The notes: generated from the letters alone by a model not told the origin. A stretch of DNA of 64,000 nucleotides from Tolypocladium sp. Sup5 PDA-1 (GCA_000750105.3 JPHH03000046.1:186001-250000); one strand, 5' to 3'; positions 22,690 through 34,196 are shown, counted from the first letter of the stretch. Numbers and translations are program-made.

Positions 22690-24148
22690 ATGATCGCACC
22701 CTCATCCACAATCATGGCACGCATCGGCGGGCACGTCATCCTTAACGTCACTGCCGCTGCCACGGCCCGGTCCATGTCGACCATGGTCAAGGCCGCTACC
22801 GCTGCCGCTTCTGCTTCTGCTACATTACCCATGCCCTCGCTGCCGTCCTTCAAGACATCACCAGCGGCCGCAACCATGCCGCCCGGTTTCACGGCCACAG
22901 TCGAACAGCTCGAGACATTCGTCCTCCCCGAGCAGGTCTCGGGGTCCGTCTCGGACCAGGCCATGGCCCGGGCCATGGTCGACGCCTGGCGCCGCGACGG
23001 CATCTTGCAGGTCAGCATGTCGCAGCTCCAGCGGCGCCTGTACCAGGCCGCCAACGTGGCGAGCAGGCGCTTTTTCGGCCGGCCGCAGGGCGACAAGCAT
23101 GCGTGCGTCGACGCGCGCAGCTACGCCGGGTACATTGCCTCGGGCGAGGAGATTACCGACGGCGTGGCCGACTACTCGGAGATCTTCACCGTGACCAAGG
23201 ACCTATCGCCGCGGGACAGGCGGGTCGCCGGCCGCTGGCCGTGCCATGGGCCGTGTCCCTGGGCGGACAAGGACATGAAGACCATCGTGGGCCGGTACAT
23301 GGCCGACCTTGGGGCGAGCGGCGGGAAGATTCTCCGGCTGATTGAGCTAGGTCTCGGTGTGCCCGCCGGGTCGTTGACGCGGTACACAGACGACGGCTGG
23401 CATCATATGCGGATGCTCAGGTGAGTCTTCATACTGCTGCTCTTCTCACACTGGTGAGAGAGTCAACAAACTCTAACAGCAAGAGTAGGTTCCCTCCTCG
23501 GCACAGGACCAATGGCAAGGGCAAGGACGGCCGCGGCATCGGTTCTCATACAGACTACGGCCTGCTGGTGCTCGCCGCCCAAGATGAGGTCGGAGGTGAG
23601 AAGCTCTTACACAAACAACTCATGTGTGTGGCGACTGACTTATCCAGGGTTGTTCGTGCGACCTCCACAGCAAGGGGAGAGGTTCACCAACTGGCAACAG
23701 AGCGCCGCGGGGGCCAAAGAAGACGAGTCGGGCTGGGTATACGTACCGCCCGTGCCCGGCGTCTTTACCGTCTTCCCCGGTAAGCAGCCTCACTTACCTT
23801 CGCCACCCCCCCGCGTGTGCAAGATCAACCGCTGACCCTCACCCAGGAGACATGCTGCAGTACATGACCAACAACGTGCTCCAGTCGACGCCGCACAAGG
23901 TCGGGCTCAACACGCGCGAGCGCTTCGCCTTTGCCTACTTCCACGAGCCCAACTTCCGGTCCGTGGTGAAGCCGCTGGAGGGCTACAACGGCGGGCAGGC
24001 ACCCGTCGAGGGCATCCACTACGGGACGCACTTTACCAACATGGCGCTGCGCAACTACCCAGACCGCGTCACGACGAAGCGGCTGGTGGCGGAGGGCCGG
24101 TACCGGATGCTGACCAGCCCGGAGCTGCGCGACGACGGCGCTTCATGA
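22690..24148 (+). CDS. efe: Ethylene-forming-enzyme-like 2-oxoglutarate/Fe(II) dioxygenase
   Basis: Four exons, 22690-23420, 23489-23595, 23648-23779 and 23847-24148, give 423 aa. Known family members convert 2-oxoglutarate to ethylene and CO2, and in a minority reaction hydroxylate L-arginine. The match to the bacterial/Penicillium enzyme runs from LETFVLPEQVSG to HFTNMALRNYPDR. By alignment from memory to the Pseudomonas syringae enzyme, the Fe ligands are His264 and Asp266 (GSHTDYG) and His340 (STPHKV), the 2-oxoglutarate Arg is Arg349 (RERFAFAYF), and the arginine-site residues are Glu154 (SGEEIT), Arg241 (GWHHMR) and the Arg of RNYPDR. The Ala pair after the metal site (LLVLAAQDE) is kept. 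About 65 N-terminal residues before MPPGFTATVEQ are Ala/Ser/Thr rich and absent from the bacterial form; a start at 22876 would give 361 aa. Introns show a eukaryotic gene, not contamination. Confidence 0.88.
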
Positions 24149-27104
24149 CCGTGGGGGGGTGGAAGGTGGGCGAGGAGGAGGGAGTTTCGGGGTTTGCCAG
24201 CGTAGCGTTAATCTGATTGAGTGAATTTCTCCATGACTGAGTGCTCTTTGTGAACGCGGCTCATCTTGCTGAAGACAGAATGATGATTGGTCGTTGTCAG
24301 CGGAGCACTGTGGCGACCAGGTTCTCGGAACGCCGGAGCTTCGGCCGAAAGATGGAGACGGATCGGAAGCACCGCCAATCGCGGCTGCATAGGCCTGCCC
24401 GTTTCGGTTCAACACCGCCATGTTCGTCGACGGCGACCTGCAACGTGCATGGCTGCCCGCCAAGCCTTGCGGTCTAAAATCAGGCCATGGTCGAGACGGG
24501 CCTTGACGCAGTGGAACAGTGGCATCCCGCGCCTGCGCCACGGGTGACGCGTGCTGGTTGGTCGAGCTGGCGGAGGATTGGCGAGCCTGCAAAGCCTCAA
24601 CAGTGGGTGGCAGCGACAGCGGGAGAATGCCTGTTCTGGTGGCGTTGAGCAAGTTGGGTTAGCGTCGTCGCCGCTCTTGCTGACTGCGACCGAGTACACA
24701 ATTAATGTTATCATCGAGACAGACCGTCCTCGTGAGGATATTTTCAGCCTCATGGAAGAAAGCAGACTTCATGGCCCGGCTCAGTACGACCCACCGGGCA
24801 CGGTCAGAACGAGCGCCTGGTTTGGGGAGCTCAGCTGAAGGGTGCAGACTCCCAGCTGAAGTATGCTTTGGAATCAGTGTGCCATCGATGATTTTGAGCA
24901 TATGCTAACGTAAAGGTATCAGGAGTGTTCGTTGTGGCTCAAAGGGATAGAGCAGTGCGCGGGCTTGACTCGATGTTGTACGACTTTGGGCTTCTGGGGC
25001 TAAGCGTTGCCATATGTGTTGATTGAGTTGAATCGTTGACCAAGGCAGGCCGAAGGCCGAGGGAAAAGCAGTCCTGAACGCTGACATTGAAGTTGTCGGA
25101 CCCAAGGAAGATTCACGATAGGAGGGCTGTTTTCACGTGCAACGATCTAAAGACGTGCTCCAATTGCTTATGAAACGGGACTCCTGTGTTGAATTCCCTT
25201 TGAAATGACCTTGAATGCTTACCCATCGTTACGATGGGTTCATCGCAGCGCGACTAGCTGCTTGTCTCTACGTGTTGTCAAGTGCTTGGGACTCAGAGGG
25301 TAGTGGCCGAGCCTGTATCTCTCGTGCCGGCAGCTATGTGCATTTCCCATCCATTCTTACAACAGACTATGCTGCTAAGACTTCAGTTCATTATACGATA
25401 ATACAGTCTCATACGAGAACCAAAGTCACCATGGGCCGTGGCCCCACTTCGCGATGACAATGATGGCACTGATGAGGGACCAAAGTCACCAGACGATAAA
25501 AGCAACGCAACGGTCCTTACAAGCCAATCCCACGGAGGGGAATACGGAGTTTGCGGAGCACGCATGAAGTACGTGGCTAGCCGTTAAAAACGGCAGTCGC
25601 CCCAATAAAAGCTATGCACAAAGCAGAATTATGCAGCTAGGGCGCGTGACACAGCTCAGGCCAGGTTTCGGACACACGCCAGGAAGAGGATAGCGGGCTC
25701 AGGCCAGGCTCCCTAAAGCGGCGCTGCTCAGGTACCTATTCATTCGAAACCTGCAGCCGACAAACCCATCATGGGGTGGCTGCGGGAGTACGCCATCAAA
25801 TTCTGTGCCGCATCGTCGTGGAAGACTCTCGGCGCATGGCTGGGTTAGGCGCGGGACAATCATTCTCCCTCCGGCAGCCAGTTGCTCCGGCAGTATATCC
25901 AGCCCGGGGGTCTGGTGACTGCATCGCTCGCTCATGAGAAGGAAAATGATTCCAGAGAGGGCAATGGCAGTGATGCGGGAGTGATGGCGATCGACAGGCC
26001 GAACCTGCAGAAGCAGTTAGCCGCCATCGGTTCTGTGCTGGGCCGGCCGACTTGATCGGACCAAGTTGCGTCATCGGCATCTCGAGAAGAAACAGCCCTT
26101 GTCCAGCTGGACGATGGAGGCTTTGCGGGGGATTCGTCAGAGAAGGTACATCAAGATTGGCTTATTACTGCCGTTGCCGTCAGCCTGCGGCACGGAGATG
26201 CGTGTTGCCTGGAGAAGCCCACGTCGCTCCGGAGCATGTCCCGTCCTCCACTGCACTAACAACGGCTCAGTTCCTGTGCCTGAGGTTGCTCCAGCGAAAG
26301 GTTCCTTCCGCTGATAAGACAGTGGTGGACACCGCCCCAGTGCCGGCCCAACGTCGGCAATCCGCCTAGCCCCAGAGAAAACTGCCCACCCCAATTTTTT
26401 TTCCCTCGACTGGAGCTTCACCTCTGCAATTTCGCCAGTGCAGGGCCCGCCCACGCCAGGGGAAACCAGCCAGGCCCAAGCAACCAAGACCTGCTGCTCA
26501 TCAGCGAGTCCAGTTCCGTTTCCTCCTCGACATCCCATCATCTTCGCTATCTCGACCCTCCTTTCGAGCGATCCCGCGCCTCGTCCCTCATTGTCCTCGC
26601 CGCGCCGCTGCAGCCTGGCCCGTCCGTGGCTGCGCCTGTGTGTCGTCAATTGGCTGCGTCGGTTGCTATTGTTCCTTATTCAGGGTCCCGTCCTCGCGCG
26701 CCCGCAGTTGCAGTTGGCCCCGCGCGTCCCTCCAGCGCTGGTCCCAAACCACCAACGATTGTGCCGATTGCGATTGTTTGCGCCACGAACACCCCTCACG
26801 CGGTGCCAGCGAGACTCCTGTCAGTATAACACCCCAATGCCGTCACCGGGCGGTCCTCCCCTCGCGCTCCCAGTTCCTTGCTCCTCCCCCGCTGCCTCTG
26901 CCTCTGCCCGACGATGCCCTCTCGACGCTGCCTCGCACCACCATGGGCCCCTATGTCCTCACCACCACCACCCAGAAATCCCTTTCGTCTCCGCCGACAT
27001 CCACTTACACAACCACCCCCTGCTTAGACCGAGCCGCCGACTTCTCCCCAAGGGCCAGATGTCGTAAACCGAACCGCCGAGTCACCTTCTCCGATTCAGT
27101 CACC
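24149..27104. other. Long intergenic region and HMG-CoA reductase leader
   Basis: Nearly 3 kb without a convincing gene. A small direct repeat GACCAAAGTCACCA/AACCAAAGTCACCA occurs at about 25419-25432 and 25478-25491. From 26640 the frame stays open into hmg1, with in-frame ATGs at 26943 and 27105, so the last several hundred bases are probably a long pyrimidine-rich leader. Confidence 0.45.
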
Positions 27105-30100
27105 ATGATATCCGCCTCTTTTCTCCCCACCCGCTTCCGCGGCGAACCCGACCCGGCTCAGGCCCCCTCGGCCCCGTCCCGCCTGGCCAAGAAGGTCGCG
27201 CCGCTGCTGCAGTTCCTCTCTAAGCTGGCCTGCTCCCACCCCATCCATACCGTCGTCATCGTCGCCGTGCTCGCCAGCACCTCGTACGTCGGCCTGCTCC
27301 AGGACAGCCTGTTCGAAGGCACCACGAGCCTCGGAAAGGCGGACTGGTCATCCCTAGTTGACGGCAGCCGGGACCTGCGAGCTGGCCCCGACACGGCATG
27401 GCACTGGCAGAGCGTCGAGCACGGTGCCGCCGCCGCCGACAAGGACCACATTGCCCTGCTGACGCTCGTCTTCCCCGATACCCTCTCGACCGACTCGCCC
27501 AGCACCGCGCCGCGATCCCATGTCGTCCCGACTCCCAAGAACCTCTCCATCACGCCCCTCCCGTCCACCGACAACCCCTTGACCGCCTACTCCCAGGACA
27601 GCATCCTCGTCTACTCCCTCCCCTACAGGGAGGCGCCCGAGTTCGTCACCGCCATCCAGGAGATCCCTAACGAGGACGCCGAGGAGACGGTCACCCGCCA
27701 TGGCCGCGAGAAGAAGATGTGGATCATGAAGGCCGCCAAGGTCAACACGCGCAGCACCATTATCCAGTGGGCCAGCAACGCCTGGACAGGCTTCCTCGAT
27801 CTGCTCAAGAATGCCGAGACGCTCGATATTGTCATCATGATCCTCGGCTACCTCTCCATGCACCTCACCTTTGTGTCCCTCTTCCTGTCCATGCGTCGCA
27901 TGGGCTCCAACTTTTGGCTGGGCATGAGCACCCTCTTCTCCTCCGTCTTCGCCTTCCTCTTCGGCCTAGCCGTCACCACCAAGCTCGGCGTCCCCATCAG
28001 CGTCATCTTGCTGTCCGAGGGCCTGCCTTTCCTGGTCGTCACCATTGGCTTCGAGAAGAACATTGTCCTCACCAGGGCCGTCCTCTCCCACGCCATTGAG
28101 CATCGCCGCGCTCAGGTGCAGGACTCCCGGTCCGGAAAGAAGACTGCGGAGCTCCAGACGCAAAACGTCATCCAGTATGCCATCCAGGCGGCCATCAAGG
28201 ACAAGGGGTACGAGATTCTTCGCGACTACGCCATCGAGATTGTCATTCTGGTCCTCGGTGCTGCCTCGGGCGTGCAGGGTGGGCTCCAGCAGTTTTGCTT
28301 CCTGGCTGCATGGATCCTCTTCTTCGACTGCGTGCTCCTCTTCACCTTCTACACCGCCATTCTCAGCATCAAGCTCGAGATTAACCGCATCAAGCGACAT
28401 GTCGACATGCGCATGGCCTTGGAGGCCGACGGCGTCAGCCACCGGGTCGCCGAGAACGTGGCCAAGAGCCAGGACGACTGGGCCGACGGCCAGGAGTCCA
28501 AGGATACCTCCCTCTTTGGCCGCAAGATGAAGAGCAGCAGCGTGCCCAAGTTCAAGTGGCTCATGGTTTCCGGCTTCTTCCTCATCAACATCATCAACAT
28601 TTGCACCATTCCATTCCGCAGTGCCGCCTCTCTGTCGAGCCTGCGATCATGGGCTGGAGGACTCGGCGGCGTTGTCTCCATCCCCCCGGTCGATCCATTC
28701 AAGGTCGCCTCCAACGGCTTAGACGCGATCCTTGCGGCGGCCAAGGCCACCGGAAAGTCGACTCTCGTCACTATTCTGACCCCAATCAAGTACGAGCTTC
28801 AGTATCCGTCGATCCACTACGCTCTGTCGTCTCCGATTGGTGACGGTGGCATTGGCATTGGCGAGAAAATCGGCCAGTTCGACAGCTATGGTGTCGGAGG
28901 CCGCATGGTTGGCAGTCTTCTGAAGAGCTTGGAAGACCCTGTCCTGTCCAAGTGGATTGTGGTTGCCCTCGCCCTGAGTGTGGGCCTGAACGGTTATCTC
29001 TTCAATGTCGCCAGATGGGGCATCAAGGACCCCAATGTTCCCGATCACAACATTGACCGCAAGGAGCTGGCTCGCGCACAGCGGTTCAACGACACCGACT
29101 CCGCCACCCTGCCCCTCGGGGAATATGTGCCCCCTACGCCTCAGCGGACCGAGCCCGCGACGCCAGCCATGACCGATGACGAGAGCGATGTACTCTCCAT
29201 GACACAGCTCAAGCCGACCATTTCCTCGTCGGAGCATCGCTCGATTGACGAACTTGAGAAGATGCTGACCGAGAAGCGCACTCATGAGATGACGGATGAA
29301 GAGGTCGTCACCATGTCCATGCGTGGCAAGATTCCCGGCTATGCTCTGGAGAAGACGCTGAGGAACTTCACCCGTGCCGTCAAGATCAGACGCACCATCA
29401 TCTCGCGGAACAAGGCAACGGCTGCGATCACCAACGGCCTGGACCGATCGAAGCTGCCGTATGAGCATTACGACTGGGAGCGTGTCTTTGGGGCTTGCTG
29501 TGAAAACGTCGTCGGCTACCTGCCCCTGCCCGTCGGTGTCGCCGGTCCCCTCGTCATTGACGGCCAGAGCTACTTCATTCCCATGGCCACCACGGAGGGT
29601 GTGCTAGTGGCCAGCACCAGCAGAGGCTGCAAGGCCATCAACTCTGGAGGCGGCGCCGTCACCGTCCTGACGGCCGACGGCATGACCCGTGGCCCGTGCG
29701 TCAGCTTCGAGACGCTGGAGCGTGCCGGTGCCGCAAAGCTTTGGTTGGATTCTGAGGCTGGACAGGCGGTGATGAAGAAGGCCTTCAACTCGACCAGTCG
29801 CTTTGCTCGTCTGCAGTCCATGAAGACGGCCCTCGCCGGCACCAACCTGTACATTCGATTCAAGACGACGACTGGTGACGCCATGGGCATGAACATGATT
29901 TCCAAGGGCGTCGAGCACGCCCTCAGTGTCATGGCTAGCGAGGGCAACTTTGAAGACATGGTCATCATCTCTGTATCCGGCAACTACTGTATCGATAAGA
30001 AGGCGGCCGCCATCAACTGGATCGACGGACGCGGCAAGAGCATCGTGGCCGAGGCCATCATTCCCGAAGATGTTGTCAGGAGCGTGCTGAAGAGCGACGT

Positions 30101-30709
30101 CGATTCCCTGGTGGAGCTCAACGTGGCCAAGAACCTGATTGGATCGGCCATGGCTGGGTCGATTGGTGGCTTCAACGCGCACGCCGCCAACATTGTCGCC
30201 GCCATCTTCCTGGCAACCGGGCAAGATCCTGCGCAGGTGGTGGAGAGTTCCAACTGCATCACCGTCATGAAGAAGTGAGTCGTGTAGCTGCCTGTAACGC
30301 TTGACGCGCGCTAACGTAATGTTTCAGCCTCCACGGGTCTCTCCAGATTTCCGTCTCAATGCCATCGCTTGAAGTCGGCACCCTGGGCGGCGGTACCATT
30401 CTCGAACCCCAGGGCGCGATGCTCGACATGCTCGGTGTCCGAGGCTCCCACCCGACGAACCCCGGTGACAATGCCCGGCGTCTGGCCCGCGTCATCGGCG
30501 CAGCCGTCCTGGCCGGTGAGCTCTCCTTGTGCAGTGCCCTGGCCGCAGGTCACCTGGTGCGAGCCCACATGCAGCACAACCGCAGCGCTGCGCCATCGCG
30601 GACCGGCACCCCGGCTCCTCCGCCGATGACGCCCGTGGGTCTGGCCATGACGAGTGCGCAGGAGAAGTCTGCCATGAGTGCTGCCGCTCAGCAGAGGTCG
30701 AAGCGATGA
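27105..30709 (+). CDS. hmg1: HMG-CoA reductase (sterol pathway)
   Basis: Two exons, 27105-30274 and 30328-30709, give 1183 aa; the 53-nt intron (GTGAGT...TTTCAG) interrupts VMKNLHGSLQ. The enzyme makes mevalonate from HMG-CoA with NADPH in the ER membrane and controls sterol and isoprenoid supply. The N-terminal membrane part contains the sterol-sensing domain (about 245-460; YLSMHLTFVSLF, GLPFLVVTIGFEKNI). The catalytic domain shows ENVVGYLPLPVGVAGPL, Glu831 (TTEGVLVAS), Asp925 (GDAMGMNMISKG), Lys965 (DKKAAAINW) and His1132 (AAGHLVRAH); all four catalytic residues are present. The start at 27105 begins with the usual fungal MISASFLPTRF. An in-frame ATG at 26943 in ideal context (CCACCATGG) would add 54 Ser/Thr/Pro-rich residues. 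Confidence 0.96.
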
Positions 30710-30989
30710 ATTCATGCGTGAAACGTGGGTCAGGGCTATCCAGGCGTTGTGCACAGCGTCGACCGGCTGTGTATCGGCCAGGAGTTTTCGCATATCGGGA
30801 GTTATTTCTTGGAACACGCATACACCCTAGATGATATACAAGCTATTACAAGTTGCTGGGTGCTGGTCAAACCACCCGGCGCGTTATCGATATTTAATCT
30901 TGCTCGAGAAATCTATTCTTGTTAAACTAGGTGTGCTTCCTGGTGTTTTTCCTTGATGTGAATCAATGCCGTGTGTCGTGTGCAAAAGG

Positions 30990-31760
30990 TCATGACAGCG
31001 ACTTGACTCTAGCAATCTCGTCACCCTCTGCAGATATCATATTGACGCCCTTGGCCAAGATCTCCTGCCTACACTCGGGCCACTGGTCCGGCAGAACAGG
31101 CTTGGTTCCTTCCTCGACGATATACGATCGGAAGCCCTCATCGACCGCATGTTCGGCCGTCGCCTTGACGCAGAAATCGGCCGCCAACCCGACGACGAAG
31201 ACGTCCGTCACCCCCTCCCCCCTCAACCTCTCCGCGAGCCCGCTGTCGCTCACGCGAAAGGGATCGTAAAAGGCCGAGTACATTTCGACGCGCGGGTCCA
31301 TGCCCTTGTCGAGCACGGCGTGGACCCGCGCGGCGTCGAGTTCGGGGACGAGCTGCGCGCCGGGGGAGCCCTGGACGCAGTGCACGGGCCAGAGGGTGGT
31401 TGTGTAGGAGCGGGACGGGTCCGAGGGGTGGGTGACGGTGGTGCTAGATGTGAATGGGGAGGCGTCGGCATGGTTGGCGGCGAAGGAGGTGTGGTTCGTA
31501 GGGTGCCAGTCGCGGGTGGCGAGCTTGAGGGCGAAGGGGAGGGTGAGGAGGTGGTTTATGACGGGGGCGATGGAGCGGCCGTTGGGGACGGCGAGGGAGC
31601 CGTTCTGTGTGTTTGTGAGTTACGAGGTGGTGGTTGTGGTGGACTGATGAGTGAAGTGGAGGTGGTGGAGGTGGGTGGGGCTGATACGTACGGGTGGGCA
31701 AAAGTCTTCCTGGAAGTCGACGATGATGAGCGCCGGCTTGAAGGGCTTGGCGTCGGCCAT
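30990..31760 (-). CDS. pnc1: Nicotinamidase Pnc1 (isochorismatase fold)
   Basis: Two exons on the minus strand, 31760-31692 and 31604-30990, with an 87-nt intron; product 227 aa. The enzyme hydrolyses nicotinamide to nicotinate in the NAD+ salvage path and relieves sirtuin inhibition. The catalytic triad is visible as Asp15 (IIVDFQEDF), Lys123 (LDKGMDPRVE) and Cys168 (GLAADFCVKATA). Metal ligands are Asp55, His57 and His61 (ATRDWHPTNH). MYSAFYDPF after the lysine is typical of the family. The length fits yeast Pnc1 (216 aa). The gene is convergent with hmg1; under 300 bp separate the stops. Confidence 0.95.
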
Positions 31761-32730
31761 GGTGCTAGCTGGGCAGTACGAGTATGTTGGTGAGGTGAGG
31801 CTGACGGCGAGGGCGACGATGATGAGTTGTGCTGATGAGTGCGCGACGCGACAGCGCGGTTTATCGCCGCCGATGTCTCGGCCCCACTTCCGGAGAGGGG
31901 CTCGGCTCGGGGCGGTGGACGGCCCAGACGAGCAAGCTGGGGAGAAGCGCGGCCACCCTCGAGAAGTTTGTTGCTGATTGAAACGCAGGAACCGTGAACA
32001 GACAAGGAAAATGGAATATGAATTGCGTGAAGGCTTTTCTTCACGGTCGATTTCATGATTGGACGGAAGCTGGCGAAGTTGATTGCGTTCGGGACTGTGT
32101 CCTTTGACCTAACTTGATTGCCCGAAGTGGGCAAGACAAGACTGGGCGTATGGATGATTTTGGCTTGAAGAATGGGGCTCCGGAGACCGTCTTGACCGTG
32201 TACGACGAGAGTTTCCAAGCAGGATGTGGCGTTGGTATTGTGGTCCGTACACTGTTGCACAGCACGTGGCTGGGTGCTTCATGCGAGGTTAACACGAGCA
32301 CAGGGCTGATACAACTCTACCGGTCATGCCAGACATGTCACAAACAGAATATGGGATCAAGGATGTGAAGCAATATCATGGAGTAGTAAAGGCATGTCTT
32401 TGTCTATTCCAAAGAGCGTACGTACGTACTTGGTCAACCATCATGAGCAGTTTTCGGAAGCTTTAGGGTAGGCGCTGTGAAGTCGCCCGTGTGCGTCATC
32501 TGCACGAGGACCCTGAACCAGTGGAGTCGCACCGAAACCCTGTCTAGCGCCGCCGAAAATTCTTCCAAACATTCCCAGCTCCATCAAAATGGGTCACAAA
32601 CGCGACTTGGAACCAATTTTTTTACCTCGGGAAGCGCAGGGGAAGGTTCTTAAGGCGAATACGGCACGACTCGTTTCCAACACACCAGCAACGGGACACA
32701 CCCGCAAGCGAGCACTCGCTCGCAGACCGG
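31761..32730. other. Intergenic region
   Basis: Upstream of pnc1 and of the first tRNA-Lys gene. Open frames are short and lack domains; nothing recognised. Confidence 0.4.
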
Positions 32731-32823
32731 GCCCGGTTAGCTCAATCGGTAGAGCGTGAGACTCTTACTTTCAGAGTACACGAAATCATCTCAAGGTTGC
32801 GGGTTCGACCCCCGCATCGGGCT
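32731..32823 (+). tRNA. tRNA-Lys (anticodon CUU), intron-containing
   Basis: Folds as a full cloverleaf: acceptor GCCCGGT pairs with ATCGGGC, D arm GCTC/GAGC, anticodon stem TGAGA/TCTCA with loop CTCTTAA (anticodon CTT at 32764-32766), and T arm GCGGG-TTCGACC-CCCGC. A 20-nt intron (32768-32787) sits one base 3' of the anticodon, the standard position. A T-run follows as a pol III terminator. Confidence 0.93.
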
Positions 32824-32852
32824 TTTCCTATACAGTTCAAATATGATTGAGA

Positions 32853-32991
32853 TCTAGCGGGTGTTATCCCGTCGCTGGTATTCTTTTTTTGCTGCTGCTG
32901 CGTAGTATTATCTTAAAATTCTTTTTTTTATTGGGAGGAAGGGAGGAAGGAAGTTGGATTTAGCGGGTGTAGCCCCGTCGCTGGTATTCCT
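32853..32991 (+). repeat. Two copies of a ~30-bp element between the tRNA genes
   Basis: TAGCGGGTGTTATCCCGTCG continues with CTGGTATTC at about 32857-32885; TAGCGGGTGTAGCCCCGTCG continues the same way at about 32960-32988. Each is followed by a T-rich tract. A shortened third copy, GTAGCGGGTT plus T-run, follows the second tRNA at about 33238. The copies look like local duplication. Confidence 0.65.
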
Positions 32992-33121
32992 TTTTGCTTT
33001 ATATCCTTCTTTCGGAAAATCCCTATTTTTTTAAATGGGGTAGGAAGGTGAGAGTCTTCTTAAGAGGATACAACGCACAAAGGAGCACGTGACACCCGCT
33101 GAGCGAGTTCTTCGGATCTTC

Positions 33122-33211
33122 GCCCGGTTAGCTCAATCGGTAGAGCGTGAGACTCTTATTCTAAGAGTACACGAAATCTCAAGGTTGCGGGTTCGACCCC
33201 CGCATCGGGCT
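33122..33211 (+). tRNA. tRNA-Lys (anticodon CUU), second copy with a different intron
   Basis: Exon parts are identical to the copy at 32731. The anticodon CTT lies at 33155-33157. The intron (33059-frame position 33159-33175, 17 nt) differs in its first half but keeps the AGAGTACACGAA core. A GCTTTTCC terminator region follows, as in the first copy. The two genes are about 390 bp apart on the same strand. Confidence 0.93.
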
Positions 33212-33446
33212 TTTCCTATAAGTACAATGTGATTGAGGTAGCGGGTTTCTTTTTTTTTGGTGGGTTGTATTTTTTGTTGTTGTGTTTTTTCTTTTGTTTG
33301 GTATTGGGAAGGAAGGCCCGGTGAGTCTGTGCATGTGCTGCTTAAACAAGGTCCGTCGCCTCTTTTTGGCCTGTCACCTGCCAAAAGGGTCGTGATGCCA
33401 CCATCGAGGGTAGTTTCTTGCCTGACGAAAACCGTCTCGATGGTCT

Positions 33447-33771
33447 TTACGGCTTGGCCGCACCGCCGAGCACCGGCGTATCCCTCAGGCACAGAGTCAG
33501 CACGTAAAACGCCAGCTCCGTCTCAATCCGCTGCTTCGACGCACCGGCAGCGACCACGTCCGACACCCGGACATCCGGGCGGTGCGTCAGCATCCAGAAG
33601 CCCTGGTACGCGATGCCGTGGTCCCATGGAGAATTCGCCGAGCTCACATGCCTTGTCCTCCCTCTTCTATGCTGTTCCATAGAGCACGAGCGGCGGCATT
33701 TTCGCTCCTGGGATGGACGCCTCTGAGAAGACGGCGAGCCTGTGTCCAGAAGCAGTGATGGTGGCGTCCAT
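33447..33771 (-). pseudogene. Aldo-keto reductase relic with deleted middle
   Basis: Reading minus from 33771, a frame starting MDATITASGHRLAVF continues to KMPPLVLYGTA and then meets a stop. KMPPLVLYGTA is the first strand of an aldo-keto reductase. About 60 bp on, in another frame, comes the end of the same family: GIAYQGFWMLTHRPDV, then RIETELAFYVLTLCL and TPVLGGA. The roughly 150-200 residues expected between, including the catalytic Tyr/Lys/His, are absent. This is therefore a deletion-bearing pseudogene, not a mis-spliced gene. The family assignment comes from motif resemblance only. Confidence 0.6.
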
Positions 33772-34196
33772 CAGCGTTACGATGGTAGAGTGCAACGTAA
33801 CACGAAACTCGGAGAGTGAGGCTGCGATAGAACCCAACTCTCGTTGTGTCAACCGGGAAAATGCACTTCAAAGGTACAGCCACTTAAGGTTGGGAATGAG
33901 ATCCAATGGTTTGTATATCCGCAGCAGCACACATTTACCCGTCTCTTCATCTACTCGGGACAAAGCCCGTGGTAAACATAATTTCTCATTGTCGTTTACC
34001 GAATACTGGCTTCATGCCACAGTTGCCTGCGTCACAGATTACTTCATGCTCCTGCACGGTGAGGCGGCGGAAATGAAAATAAATGTCCCATGTTTCTTGT
34101 TGCTCGCTACCGAATGTCTCCAGCCGCCTGCTCAAGTCCGATCCCCCGTGTTGTACCACATATTTCCAGTCAACTAGACTCCCACACGTCCGTCAA
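33772..34196. other. Intergenic region
   Basis: Between the aldo-keto reductase relic and the small secreted protein gene. No feature recognised. Confidence 0.4.

Noticed and set aside
24143..24652. 169-codon minus-strand frame downstream of the EFE homologue
   Set aside because: Composition is random-like (Ser/Arg/Pro) and no motif or splice context supports it.
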